Source of the DNA: Euborellia annulipes
Taxonomy: Eukaryota > Arthropoda > Insecta > Dermaptera > Anisolabididae
DNA: 64,000 nucleotides
Reading direction: 5' to 3'
Assembly: GCA_023213315.1 (NCBI GenBank)
Contig: JAKCPI010015451.1
Coordinates: 1 to 64,000 of the forward strand
Part shown: piece by piece, positions 13,117 to 22,762 of the stretch
Position numbering within the stretch: position 1 is the stretch's first letter
Layout: each line of letters starts with the position of its first letter
Notes under the pieces: generated by a model
What the model was told of the DNA's origin: nothing
The model's database searches: none
Seen by the model: only the letters and a program-made list of their open reading frames with translations
Translations under genes and position numbers: made by a program

Positions 13117-16100
13117 CAGTGAAATAAAAATGTTAACTCAAAATATTACCAGCTTCAGCTCTTTAGCATAATTGGACCCTGTTACGTATTAGTGTGTCAA
13201 GTGCAGGGGCGGATTAAAGGGGGCGAGGGGGCGATCGCCCCCCCCCCCCGAGAAGAAATTCACAATGTTATAAAAACTAGAAATCTAAAGAAATGATGAT
13301 TTCCGGGCTTTAATTTCAATTGAATTTGTTACCAATCAATTTAAATAAATAGGAAAGGGGTCTAAATGGCCATAGATGCCCACAAAGTCCTTAAATAAAA
13401 AAAAATAAAAAAAAAAAAAAAAAAACCGCCCCCCCCCCCGACAAATTTGCATTAATCCGCCACTGGTCACCTACCGAGTTTTGAGAAAATCAACATTAAA
13501 GTTTTTTGTTTTCATTGGATTATATATATATATATTTTTTGTCAATTGTGCAAGTAACATTAAATATAAATTTTTTTAGGACATATTTCATAAAAAATAC
13601 TATTAATTACTCAATTTTTAATTTTTTGGCGCTTGACACACTATTGCATCCAATTAAGGTTGGATAGTTACCTTCTTCGAAGTTAAAAAAAATAAAGATC
13701 TGCCCCCTCCCCTTGCGTTTTGAACCGGATACGCTCTTGCTTGATTGTTTCGTAGAGTATAATAACAAGAAAGAGGGATCCTGTCTTGACTGAAAACCCT
13801 CAGGAATGGGAAGACCAACCGTGTCGCCGTCAACAGGACCATCAAAGCCAAAAGTCGAATTGTATTAAAAACTAGTCGCGGCGGTTAGTATTGTTTTCAT
13901 GTCAAAAATTTGATGTCAAGATTTTGATGGATATACACGTTTTGAGGTCCCGTGAATCCAAAAAAGTAGACAAGTGGACTATCTTTGTATGTATATGTGT
14001 GTGTGTGAACAAGATATTTCAAGGATGAAAAGAGCTAGGAGGTTGAAATTTCATATTTAAGTTAGGTACCCCACTGGGACGTGGCACGAAGCTTTTGAAC
14101 AAAATCGGCCAAAAAGTACTAATAGTTAACTGATGTACTTTTTTTTTTTTGATTTTCTCAAAATTAGCACCAATGATTTTGATTAAAATTAAAAAATTTA
14201 GCCAAGAGGGGCAAGGGACCTCACCAAGTGGACACAAATTCTAAAGAACCCTACAGCAGAAACTATAGAAGCCATCTCAACAAGAATAAGGAAAATGACA
14301 AGAAAAACCTCCATAGTTAGATGGGAGTATCAAATCTTGAAGGTCGGGAATTAAATTATTTGCAAACTCCCCTATCAGTGTTGGGGTGTCTTTCTTTCGA
14401 CATACATGCATATATACCAAGCCAAACCGTCATCCATAAACTCAATGGAAATAGAAATACAAAAGAAGATAGAACTAGAAAATAAGTATTTTATTAAAGC
14501 TCAGCTCTTAGTCAGAAACATTTCAAATTTTAAAGCAAACTGAGAATCTTTTGTTTCACTGAATGTGATTATTTTTTTTTTTCCATTATTATTATTATTA
14601 TAATAAAATAGACCCTCTACAAAAATTAAGAGGTCTAATTCCAACAAATTATAAAATTTTTTTAGAAGCTATTTCAACCAAATAACATGGTTAGGGATTA
14701 TATCGATGAGAAACGGACTCACTGACCTTTAAAGAGAGACTAACTAAAGATAAAAGAATATTTATTAAATCTTAAAATACATTTGATACATCAGGAAAAT
14801 GAATATAAGAATTTTATATTACCTACGTTGGATTGCAAGAAACAAAATAGCTAAAGTTCCTTTTTGCCGGCAAGTATTTTTGTGTTTATATTATCATGAG
14901 AGACAGCTAAGCATAAAAATGCATTAATTTTAATCTGATTCCTTAAAATTTCCAAGCAATATTATTAATTCTTATAGATATTTATCTGTCGAAGTGAGAA
15001 AGTGAGGTTATGTATACTGGGCCAGCATCAGGGAGGTAGGGAGGGAAGCTTTGGAATAAAAGTTGTCGCCTAAATGACGTCACAGCCGCCATATTGAAAA
15101 GATGAAAACATTGGATTTTCCATTGAACGTAATGTTAATATATCATCAAATTTCGGGCCTTTTTTTTGGAAAATTATGTGAGCAAAAATTTTCTCATGAA
15201 GGAAAAACTCTTTAAAAATTATTTTATTTCAGCCGCAGGTCGTTTTGATATGCATATATGTATAAAAAAAATTAAATGTTGCGGCAATCATTCTCTTCCT
15301 AATGCTGTTGATTAGTCAATTAAAAAAAGAAATTATCATTAGTTTAATGGAAAAATGGTTACAAAAAATAAAATATAAACAAAAAATATATTTATTAATA
15401 TATTTAAATTAATTACCAAAAATATTAATATTAAAAAATTAATATAAATCTCATAATGTTATATACAAAAAATATTTTGTTTAGTATGATAAATTTATGC
15501 AATTAACTGAGTATATAGAAATGCCTGGACCCCCAATAGATATATTATTAAAAATACGAGTATCGTTAAAAGTCTTAAATGGCCTAAATTGCCGAAAAGA
15601 CTGTGTGAATGTGAGTGTGAATGAGAAAACAAAGTGTGAATGTTTAAAAAAAAAAAAAAAAAACTGACTATATATAAATATGACTGGTAGTTTTGAGGCA
15701 CTTGTTATGATAAAAAAAAAAAAAAAATACCTGATGTTTTCTCATCAAAAGAAGCTTTTTAGGGGGTTTGTAGAAAGAAAATGTTTTCCCAGATTCCTCT
15801 TAATTTTGCTGTCTTTTACTTGTTTTTATAGGTCCTTTCATGCATTCATATGCTGATCATGCCATGTCAATTATTTTTAAAAATAAAAATAAAATAAAAA
15901 CACACAAAATCAAGAATTCTTCAATAAAACAACTATCTATAACCTATACCTAACCTAGGCTTAAAATTTAAAAAAAAAACAAGTAAATACAAATTAAATC
16001 ATTAAAAACTATTTCAAATGTTTAAATATATGAACAAAACTATAAAACAAAGAAGAAATATCTAAGAAAAACTTTCAAAAACACGAGGAAATTTGAAACA

Positions 16101-16613
16101 AAATTGTATTGTGTCCTATGGAAAAGTCAATGTTTACATATTTTCAATATGGCCGACACGAATTTCTCCCCTCTTTTTTGGAGCCACCCCCCACTCCTTC
16201 AAACAAGCCTTAGTGTCACTCCCTACCTCCCACTTAATAGGCAATGAAAATTAAAGCAATCACAATTAAATTAATGCAGTTTTATATTTAGCTGTCTCTT
16301 CATGATGATATAGAACATTTCTAAAGGAGTTTTCAAAATAGCAAAACAAAACTAACCTGTATTACCTGCGTAATTTGTTATGTAGATCTAAAAGAAAATA
16401 TTTCTCGAATCGATGCAATCTATCCCGAAAGGGCAGATACCCAGGACACGCCTGGTTCTCGGGAAATGGTTTCAGGGTGCACATAATATGCCGATAAACG
16501 TGCTGGTTACCCTCATAGAAGCACTTGATGTCACAATAGGCAGAGCCCAAATCCTGACCAAGCGACCAGCGAAAAGAACCCAACAGGTAATAAAAAAAAT
16601 ACAACACCAACAT
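1609..16613 (-). CDS. CAP / antigen-5-like secreted protein (four exons)
   Basis: Gene-level entry: exons 16,613-16,366, 9,981-9,780, 4,615-4,374 and 1,771-1,609, joined with phases 2, 0 and 2, give about 284 residues. Residues 1-20 (MLVLYFFYYLLG...) form a signal peptide, so the product is probably secreted. The N-terminal Cys region (YCDIKC) and LDLHNKLR, then LRWRKELARLAQ, VGQN, HLGCA and LVCNYGP, are the ordered landmarks of the CAP domain (CRISP, antigen 5, PR-1 superfamily; insect venom allergen-5 type). The His of HNKLR and a His before the GCA motif, both typical of the CAP site, are present. The last 53 residues are a Cys-rich tail (LCDRCCDF, CGCS). Family members are extracellular, with varied lipid-, protease- or host-related roles; the specific role here is unknown. 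The introns (6.4, 5.2 and 2.6 kb) are packed with transposons. Confidence is high for the family, moderate for the first codon and the exon 3 acceptor. Confidence 0.85.
2231..2712. mobile_element. PIF/Harbinger-like MITE (TAA target duplication)
   Basis: 482 bp in CAP intron 3. Terminal inverted repeats AGGCCGCTTCACACGG and, at the other end, the reverse complement of AGGCCGTTTCACCGG. The element is bounded by TAA on both sides (2,228-2,230 and 2,713-2,715), the 3-bp TWA duplication typical of PIF/Harbinger. Both ends also carry TGACGTCAT and TCGCATGC motifs in inverted order. No transposase is present, so it is non-autonomous. Confidence 0.75.
3410..4335. repeat. Rep2 dispersed repeat copy, interrupted by a MITE
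   Basis: Matches the Rep2 copies at 720-1,330 and 20,870-21,335 (GATAAGATGGCG ... TAGACAAGCCTGCCATCT). The copy is split at 3,653/4,277 by the element described next, which shows that Rep2 was inserted earlier. Confidence 0.6.
3654..4276. mobile_element. PIF/Harbinger-like MITE inserted into Rep2 (TTA target duplication)
   Basis: 623 bp with terminal inverted repeats GGCCCTCTGCACACG and (reverse complement of the right end) AGCCCACCGCACACG. TTA flanks both sides (3,651-3,653 and 4,277-4,279). The empty site is visible in other Rep2 copies (GGCTGTTAGACTAGCC). Its terminal motif resembles those of the elements at 2,231 and 31,685, suggesting one superfamily. No transposase ORF. Confidence 0.75.
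4374..4615 (-). CDS. CAP gene exon 3 (HLGCA ... LVCNYGP)
   Basis: Encodes 80 residues including AVDSW, a HMIGPETRHLGCA segment and LVCNYGPEAQ, the CAP C-terminal signature. It ends at GTACAG|GTAAGC in phase 2. The acceptor GGTAAG|GATGC follows a GT-rich rather than a clean pyrimidine tract, so the exon start is less certain than its end. The stretch between AVDSW and GCA is short compared with typical antigen-5 proteins. Confidence 0.8.
5007..5244. repeat. About 65-bp direct repeat flanking a GC-richer 105-bp insert
   Basis: An AT-rich segment (GTAAATAATTTAATTTT...) at about 5,012-5,069 is repeated at about 5,182-5,244. Between them lies a compositionally different stretch (AGGGGGGGTCCTCGG ... 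CTCTTTGGGG). This could be a very long target duplication around an insertion, or a tandem duplication with an insertion in it. Confidence 0.5.
7502..7776 (+). mobile_element. tRNA-derived SINE (family A), full length with 12-bp target duplication
   Basis: The head resembles a pol III promoter: a TGGCGTAGTAAGTAGCGC A-box-like segment and GGGTTCGGACCC (B box). The body contains TTATTTAAGCCATTTGG and TTGCCGAAAAGACTG; the tail is poly(A). AAGTTAAAATTT flanks both ends (7,490-7,501 and 7,777-7,788), proof of target-primed insertion. Other copies are at 12,107, 12,832, 15,520, 17,842 (minus), 26,646 (minus, degenerate), 28,008 and 57,995 (minus). Confidence 0.85.
8600..9340 (-). repeat. Rep1 dispersed repeat copy, near full length
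   Basis: Contains the degenerate hairpin segment (GTGTGACTGGTCGCATAGCAC), the AAAGAGCATC block, the 'AGTACTAGTACTCTTTG' block and a GGGACACCTG-type tail. The same order of blocks is seen at 11.7-12.1, 26.2-26.65 and 50.4-51.05 kb, so Rep1 is a mobile repeat more than 500 bp long. No protein-coding capacity is recognised. Confidence 0.55.
9780..9981 (-). CDS. CAP gene exon 2 (core CAP helix, WRKELARLAQ...VGQN)
   Basis: The acceptor is CAATAG|CTCG; an in-frame stop lies just upstream of it, so splicing is needed. The first base completes the codon begun in exon 1, giving HNKLR-SSFATG, which is the expected CAP sequence across that junction. The exon encodes LELRWRKELARLAQRTADQC and RVGQNTYAG. 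It ends at CACAG|GTATCA in phase 0. Length is 202 bp. Confidence 0.85.
10847..10880. repeat. (CA)n microsatellite
   Basis: About 17 CA units with one CAGA interruption near the end. Confidence 0.9.
12107..12373 (+). mobile_element. tRNA-derived SINE (family A)
   Basis: Same head (GGGTTCGGACCCCAGGCAG), body (TTGCCGAAAAGACTGTG) and A-rich tail as the copy at 7,502. Target duplications are not clear at this copy. Confidence 0.8.
12469..12518. repeat. (GT)n microsatellite
   Basis: An uninterrupted GT run of about 25 units. Confidence 0.95.
12832..13116 (+). mobile_element. tRNA-derived SINE (family A), full length with 11-bp target duplication
   Basis: Best-preserved copy: head GGGGCATGGCGTAGAGG (A box region), GCGGGTTCGGACCCC (B box), shared body and a poly(A) tail of more than 25 bases. 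AAAACAGTGAA lies immediately before (12,821-12,831) and after (13,113-13,123). The long uninterrupted tail and perfect duplication indicate a recent insertion. Confidence 0.9.
13171..13654. mobile_element. Mariner-like MITE (TA target), interrupted
   Basis: Left end ATTGGACCCTGTTACG...GTGTGTCAAG, right end a decayed inverted copy ending in ATCCAAT; TA on both sides. The intact relative lies at 29,491-29,745. A second element (13,204-13,465) interrupts the left arm. Confidence 0.75.
13204..13465. mobile_element. hAT-like element nested in the MITE
   Basis: Termini CAGGGGCGGATTAA and TTAATCCGCCACTG are inverted repeats of the CAG...CTG type seen in hAT elements; internal G and C runs follow each end. 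It contains the 3' half of a family B SINE (about 13,332-13,428). A clear 8-bp duplication was not found. The same terminal motif occurs in the better-bounded element at 32,949. Confidence 0.6.
15520..15663 (+). mobile_element. 5'-truncated family A SINE
   Basis: Only the 3' body (GGCCTAAATTGCCGAAAAG) and poly(A) tail remain, a usual outcome of incomplete reverse transcription. Confidence 0.75.
16366..16613 (-). CDS. CAP gene exon 1 (signal peptide and N-terminal Cys region)
   Basis: Starts at the ATG at 16,613-16,611, chosen because it gives a hydrophobic leader (LVLYFFYYLLG) followed by a polar segment and the mature YCDIKC motif. It ends at CGCAG|GTAAT, phase 2, inside the HNKLR motif. 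An alternative is that an upstream leader exon splices at the AG before the codons for DLGSAY (about 16,553), but the in-frame leader makes this unnecessary. Confidence 0.8.
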
Positions 16614-16764
16614 TGCCTTCAAATGTTTGTAAACAAATAAAATGAAGATACGGCCAGTGAGATTGTCTCTCAGAGTAATAATCAAGATTAGGAACTTGGA
16701 ATTTGTTCTTTTTATACATCTACCTATGGATCAGAGGTAGAGCATAAAAGTTAAGGGTTAGCAG

Positions 16765-16862
16765 CCATTCCCAATTCTATACCAATCAATTGAAATAAAT
16801 AGGGATGGGGTCTATCGGTAAATGGCCTCCGATGCTGAAAAAAACCTTAAACAAAATTTTAA
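16765..16862 (+). mobile_element. Family B SINE, 3' part
   Basis: Matches the 3' body of the family B SINE (AATTGAAATAAATAGG ... GATGC ... CCTTAAA) seen in fuller form at 22,498-22,695 and 31,557-32,340. Confidence 0.6.
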
Positions 16863-16888
16863 AAAACTATCCGAAGAAATTTATAAAT

Positions 16889-17340
16889 ATTAGGAATGAA
16901 AGTTGGAAGAAAATGCAACCAAAATTTTTTCTTTAAAAATATATATTTCAACAGCTGACGTTTTGGCTTTGGTTAAAGCCATCCTCGGAATTGCTGTTGG
17001 TCATCATATACATATATTTTGAATTGAATTAGGTATTAAAATTATAGATGAAATTGTACTGCCCTGAGTCAATTATCACTTTAGGCACACAAAAAAAAAA
17101 AAATATATATTGTATTGGTGATAGAAGAAGGAAAAAGTTTATCTTGAACTGAAGACTTTTTTCCCTGATGTTTTATCCTAAATTAATTTTAATACCTGAT
17201 ACAATGCAAAATATATGCATATGATGACCAACAGCAGCTCCGAGGATGGCTTTAACCAAAGCCGAAACGTCAGCTGTTTAAATATATATTTTTAAAGAAA
17301 AGATTTTAGCCGCATTTTCTTCCAACTTTCATTCCTAATA
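16889..17340. mobile_element. Foldback element with GACGTTT/GAAACGTC core
   Basis: Left arm 16,889-17,013 is repeated in inverted orientation at 17,214-17,340, beginning TATTAGGAATGAAAG and ending with its reverse complement. Each arm carries a GAGGAT-G hairpin (GGCTTTAACCAAAGCC) followed by GAAACGTC or its near match. It is one of five foldbacks in the window sharing this architecture. Confidence 0.75.
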
Positions 17341-17841
17341 CAAATTCCACCAGCCATAAAATACCCTTATACTAAATTTATAAATGAAGTTTTCTCGACA
17401 TCCATTAATTAATTATTTATTTATAAAAAACAAAAAACAAGTAGTCCAGTTACGAAATGAATCGAAACGCTTCCTCAAATTCTATTTATAAATTTTATAA
17501 AATGTCTATCAAAAAACATAAGAAGAGCATAGTCGACCGAAACGTCGCTGTAGGTTTGAATGCAATAAAGAAATAACCATATCTGCTTAGCCTTTTTATT
17601 CATCTTTCTACATATTGATTCAGCTATTCATCTCGCTTACATATAATACAAATATTTTTTTTGCTTTACCCCTGTATTGGTAGGTAACCTAATAAACAGA
17701 TCTCCGTTGTGGCTGCCTAACTGACAGGCTGCACCTTTTATTTTGACTTTCTCTTACCCTATATATAAAATATATATAAAAAGAAAATATTGTGATCATT
17801 TATATTTTATAATTTTATTTCAAATAAAAACTATTGTATTC

Positions 17842-18054
17842 TTTTTTAAACACACTCACATTCACCCACACATACACACACAGTCTTTTCGGCAACTTAG
17901 GCAATATAAGACTTTATACGATAGCCGTTATTATGAATATTGAGGTCCAGGCATTCTTATTTAAGCCATTTGGTATCCAAATTACTTAAATAAAATAATC
18001 ACACTGCCTGGGATCCGAACCCGCGACCCTTGGTATAAAAGGCCAGCACGCTTA
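17842..18054 (-). mobile_element. Family A SINE, minus orientation
   Basis: Reverse complement of the family A body and B box (GGATCCGAACCCGCGA) is present; the head ends where the TIR element at 18,055 begins. Confidence 0.75.
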
Positions 18055-18826
18055 CAAGTAAAGTAACCCAAACATGAAATTCCGATTTCAATGAAACTTT
18101 GTACAATTAAACAACTAATATAAATATGCATTAAACGAGTAAAAATTCGACCAATAAAATAACAGAACTTTTTAAAAAAATTAATTTTTGAATTTTTAAA
18201 ATATTTAATTTTAATATTAAAAGCAAGGTTATATTTATTAAATTATACTAATAAAAGGTCAAAAAGATAAGTTTAAGCCTATAAATTTTTAATTCGAAAC
18301 TAATGATATATATAAATAAGAAAAGCTTTATATTAAGGTCAATGTCCAGCGATATACAAACAAAATTTAAATACAAGCAATTTTGTTAAAAAGATTTCTG
18401 ATAGAGTTATCTGGATATCAATTTATATCAAAGGAATAATATTTTAATTTTACAATTATTAACACATAATCAGATCTCTCGCCAAGATATCTTAACTTGT
18501 TTAAATATTCATGGCTTTCTGCAGGTTATTCAAAATATCATCCTGGTAATTTTGATAACCCAGTTAAATTTTGTTTCAATAGTGAAAATAATTTGTGTTT
18601 ATGAATACCGAAAATTGTAATGATTTTTCTTTCATAAAATGTAGTTATTGTAAAAACGAAAGATGTTTTAAACACTTTTTTAATGATTTTCACTATTGTT
18701 CTGATTTTCAGGAATAATTTTTAAAAAATAAACTGTTCATTCATTGGTCGAAATTTTTTCAAATTTATCATTTAATTGTATTAAGTTTCAATGAAATAGG
18801 AATTTCATGTTGGGTTACTTTACTTG
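18055..18826. mobile_element. Long-TIR element with TTA target duplication
   Basis: 772 bp. The ends CAAGTAAAGTAACCCAAAC and the reverse complement of CAAGTAAAGTAACCCAACA are near-perfect inverted repeats that continue inward for about 110 bp with decreasing identity. TTA flanks both sides (18,052-18,054; 18,827-18,829). No transposase. It sits exactly at the broken head of the family A SINE. Confidence 0.75.
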
Positions 18827-18950
18827 TTAGTCAAAATTATATTGCTATCTTGTGATTATAAGGACACGAGACGTATTTCAATAAACTATTGAGAAATTTC
18901 TCAATAATATTTCTTGAAATTGATTGCTGAGGATATAGAGCCTTACTCTG

Positions 18951-19088
18951 GAACAGCAGCTAGATATAAAAAAAATTTAATATTTTGTTGCCGACGTTTC
19001 AGGCACTCATCTTCAGGGAGCGACTAGCTCTCGAAACGTCGGCAACAAAATATACAATTTTTTTTTTTATTATACCTAGCTGCTGTTC
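18951..19088. mobile_element. Short foldback with GACGTTTC/GAAACGTC core
   Basis: Inverted repeat of about 68 bp per arm with almost no spacer: GAACAGCAGCTAGATATA at the left and its complement at the right, with TTGCCGACGTTTC and GAAACGTCGGCAA internally. Between them lies CATCTTCAG, the complement of a CTGAAGATG core. Confidence 0.7.
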
Positions 19089-20305
19089 CTGGGAAGACTT
19101 CCGTCCAAGTTTCTCTTTTCTTAATAAGCTCCTTAACGTCAGGTATTATGATAGAAGAGGCATTGGTGCAAAAAAAATGTATTCATTGTTTGTCCATTTA
19201 CATTTCAATTTTATTTTTGTTGCATTGCCGACCTGCACAAAAGAAATTCTGGTCGCCTTTCTTTTTTTTTTTTTTTTTTAATAAAAAAGAATTTGTGATT
19301 CTTTTGGGAAATTTTTTTTTTATTTCTTTTTTTTGTTGTTGGTGGTTGTAGTGAGGTAGACGAAACAGCGAAGCCGAAACAACAACAACAAAAAAATGGG
19401 AATAAAGAGAGGATATAAATCGTAACGAAAATAATAATAAGCGAAGCGTACTCGTTAATGAAATAATATTATTGTCAATTAGTAATTTAGAGCTTTTATA
19501 ATACGGGGGAGGGGGGGGGGAATGATCGGATATCTGAATAAAAACGTCACAGCGTGTGGGAGTTATTCACTCGAATTAATTAATCATTTAAATAAATTAT
19601 ACCTTCAGATTTACATATTAAAAAGAGAGTGCGGGGAGGGGGGGGGGAAGTGTAATAATTCAGTAAACTTTTTTACTAAAATCAAGCAAAAAAATAAAAC
19701 AATGAGATTATCTTTGCAGTTCTATTCTTATTATCAAATTAAACATAATTTTTTTTTTTTGACCTATTTAAAATTAAAACAGAAAATTCAATTTAGGTTA
19801 AAAAAAAGTGATATTTTATCTAATAAAAATTCTGGTGTGACTGTTTGCACAACACACCTTCTGTAATTGAAAGTTGTGTTCTGTGCTTGTCACACCAGAT
19901 TTTTTGTGTCGACATATACACTACGCGTCAAACAAAACGTAACACTTAGTTTCTTCTTAAAAAGACCTGCTCTAATCTACCTTAATGATACTGTAATTTA
20001 TTAAAGATTTAATATGAAATAACTTATACCTTTCTAAGTAAATTGAACCCAAATACAAATCATTTTGATAAATAATTTCAATTAAAATAAAACAAAGACA
20101 AAAATATTGAAATTTTTTTTATTAACGTAAAATTTCTGAAATATTCTTTCCATTTCAGTTTTTCTCTATTTTATTGAAAATTCATATAAAAACAAAATTT
20201 TGAAATAATATCCAACAAAACATATCGAGATTATGTTGATTTGTCCCTCAAATTGAAAATCGACATATTTTTCTTTATTTTATTTAAATTGTATTAATGA
20301 TTAAA

Positions 20306-20395
20306 CCTGTGGTTTCCAAACTTATGTTACCGCGCCTCCCTTGAAAAATATTTAATCGCATGACGCATGGGGGGGGGGGGCATTTTATAAAATAA
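20306..20395. mobile_element. hAT-type MITE end (relic)
   Basis: CCTGTGGTTTCCAAACTTATG followed by a CGCGCCTCCCTTG block resembles the widespread hAT terminal motif CAGTGGTTCCCAAACT. The other end was not found. Confidence 0.4.
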
Positions 20396-20454
20396 TACAA
20401 ACAAAAATTCTTATTTCTAAAAAATTTATTATATAATATAAGGGAGGGGCCATT

Positions 20455-20825
20455 CATTAATTACGTAAGGACAATTTTAGTCATTTTTGACCCCCCCTAC
20501 CCCCATGTAAGTATACATAAGATTTCTCGAACCCCCCCTCCCCCTTTCTTACGTAAGACTTTATCTCGTTCTTCTAAATAATAAAATGTTTTTTCAATAA
20601 GCAATAATAATTATTAAAATAGAATTTAAATTACATTGTACACTATAAAATAAAGGAAACTATTGGAAATCCAAAATGAAATTAGATTCTTTGTATTGAA
20701 TTTTGATTCAAAAAGTATTACGTAAGAATAAGTTTTACGACCCTCTCCCCTACATAAGGACATGTAGAGATTTTCTTAACCCCCCCTCCCCCTCAAGACC
20801 CTTACGTAATTAATGAATGGCCCCT
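20455..20825. mobile_element. MITE with ATTAATTACGTAAG terminal repeats
   Basis: 371 bp. AGGGGCCATTCATTAATTAC at the left and its exact reverse complement at the right give 25 bp of perfect TIR with TACGTAAG. The interior is partly symmetric, with C-rich blocks after each TACGTAAG. The superfamily is not assigned, and no clear target duplication was found. Confidence 0.75.
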
Positions 20826-20869
20826 AAAGGCAAAAAAAGAAATATATCGAGTTAGAAATCTAAATGTTT

Positions 20870-21335
20870 CTGAGGAAGCGAAATGTTATAAATGTTATTT
20901 ATTATATATTATGTATCTTTTATAAAAGCATAAAATTATATAAATATAGACCAGATATGCGCTATTTGGGGATCAGCTGTTAGACTAGCCTGCCATCTAT
21001 TGCAAGAATGCTGAACTAATTTGACAGTTGGTTTTTAAATAAATCATCTAAGCTTATTTTAAAAATTTCTTAATTAATATGTCATTAATAATCACAATAA
21101 ATTCATTTTTAAATTAAAAAAAAATTAAAGATTATTGTTGACAGTTTGTTTTTTTTGTATTTGCTTGATTACAAAAAATTAATTACGATAGTTTTTTCAG
21201 AAATCATTAAAAAAATTATATCTCGATGTCCCAATAATCTCTTATGAATTTAATTCATTTAAAAAAAAAACCGCATTGAAAAATTCCTTATAATAGTCTA
21301 GTTTTTTTTAAAGCACGTTTAGACGTCGCTCCTGA
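20870..21335. repeat. Rep2 dispersed repeat copy
   Basis: Closely matches 880-1,330, including TTAGACTAGCCTGCCATCTA, an internal inverted repeat around AATAATCTCTTA and the terminal AGACGTCGCTCCTGAACCC. Confidence 0.65.
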
Positions 21336-21899
21336 ACCCCCTTAATATTCATTTGGTTTTTGGTGCCTGAATGTTTATGTCCAAAACCCGCTGATACGGA
21401 CAGTATAGGAACAAGCAAAAAAAAAAGGGGAATAGAATTAAACTCTTTCTCTTAAATAAGAGAAGCAGGCAGGCAGGCAACCACTCAGGAAACAAGTTGA
21501 GTCAACATCCCCTTTTTTTCCCCCTCTTTGCTAATCTCTTTTCTGTTAAAAGCAAACTCTCCCCCCGCTCTTAATAATAATAAATTTTCTCGCTTTTCAA
21601 CAAATTGTCAGTGAACAACACTTTAAGTCAATTGCTATTAATAAATAGTTGAAACTGTATGTATATTGGATAGATAAATATTTTTGCGGTTTTAAAATTA
21701 AAAAAAAAAATTTGATTTATCGATAGATGAATAAATCATAAAGATTATAGTATGTCGTTTCACCACTATATTAAATTATAAACCCCCTTTTAATGCGGAA
21801 AATTCCAAAGAAGTCATGTGTTAATTGAAGCAGCGTAAACGAATATCAAATCTCAATGAAAATTGCGTTTGTTGGATATTATTATTATTTGAAATTTTT

Positions 21900-22330
21900 A
21901 TCGGGATTTATTTACTCGAGGTGCTTAAGTGCACGAAGGCACACACCTCAAACCTCTGGCCGTAGCCATCACCGGCACCCCGTGAAGTTACATTATTTCC
22001 TATCTCTAACCTCCTCCTGCTTTCATTTCTAGCTAGTGAACTAATCCTTGCTTCTGGTTCCACTCCGGTTCCTTGGCTCCAACCTTTTTCTAGCCTAAGG
22101 AGGATGCTTCTAGTTGGAGGGACTCCCCTCAGTTTCGACTTTCTTTTCGAAGAATGTATCACTGAGAGGGAACCTTCTTTACGTCCCTTCAACAGGACGG
22201 ATGTCATAGCAACTCCCTCTCCCTCGTAGAGTTGCCTGGGGGCTATTGTAGTGAGATCCTATGTTTCAATCCAGTGCCTCCTTGAGAATTTGTGTGCATT
22301 AAATAAATATTTTTAATCTAATGGAAAAAA
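21900..22330. other. GC-richer segment of unknown origin
   Basis: Base composition shifts clearly upward relative to both flanks, and a 99-codon frame is open on the minus strand (21,908-22,207). Its predicted product is rich in Arg and Ser and resembles no family that I recognise. It may be the 3' end of a retroelement or an unrecognised exon; there is not enough to call it. Confidence 0.3.
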
Positions 22331-22492
22331 TCCCGCACCCTCAGGAATTGAACACCGGGTCTTCTTGGTAGAAGCCGATATTCTGAGCCCGCCGTACACG
22401 ATACCGCGAATTCGATAAAACATTTGCCAGATTTAAATTAAAGAAAAAAAATAAAAAATTGAAGATTGTGACTGGTTCCCAGTACATAGATT

Positions 22493-22497
<5 letters not shown>

Positions 22498-22524
<27 letters not shown>

Positions 22525-22695
22525 GTCCTTCTCGGCATCTAAGGCCAACTGGGCAACCCCATTCCTATTTATTTCAAATGATTTGTAGTGGAAATTAAAT
22601 AAAATAAATTTTCTCCCTTTCAGGATGGGGAAGCGAACCCGGGACTCCGGTGCACAAAGTTAAAATCTTCCACTGAGCCACGGCTCCCGGGTACA
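22498..22695 (-). mobile_element. tRNA-derived SINE (family B), nearly full length
   Basis: Read on the minus strand: GAGCCGTGGCTCAGTGGAAG (A box), GGGTTCGCTTCCCC (B box), body with TTTGAAATAAATAGG, a GATGCCGAGAAGG block and a poly(A) tail of about 24. Other copies: 13,332-13,428, 16,765-16,862 and the interrupted copy at 31,557-32,340. Confidence 0.75.
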
Positions 22696-22762
22696 GATTT
22701 GTTTAAAGATAATTGTGTTCTGTGTTTGCATACTGTAGGCTACTAAAAATACTGCTGAGCTA

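Larger units (their letters stand above)
9982..16365 (-). other. CAP gene intron 1: SINEs, MITEs and microsatellites
   Basis: Holds four family A SINE copies or fragments, a mariner-like MITE with a nested hAT-like element, Rep1 copies (11,700-12,100 and 13,890-14,200), long CA and GT runs, and a repeat at about 10,310-10,640 with ACGTTTCG motifs in inverted orientation at both ends. From about 14,230 to 15,500 I see only AT-rich unique sequence. Confidence 0.6.
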
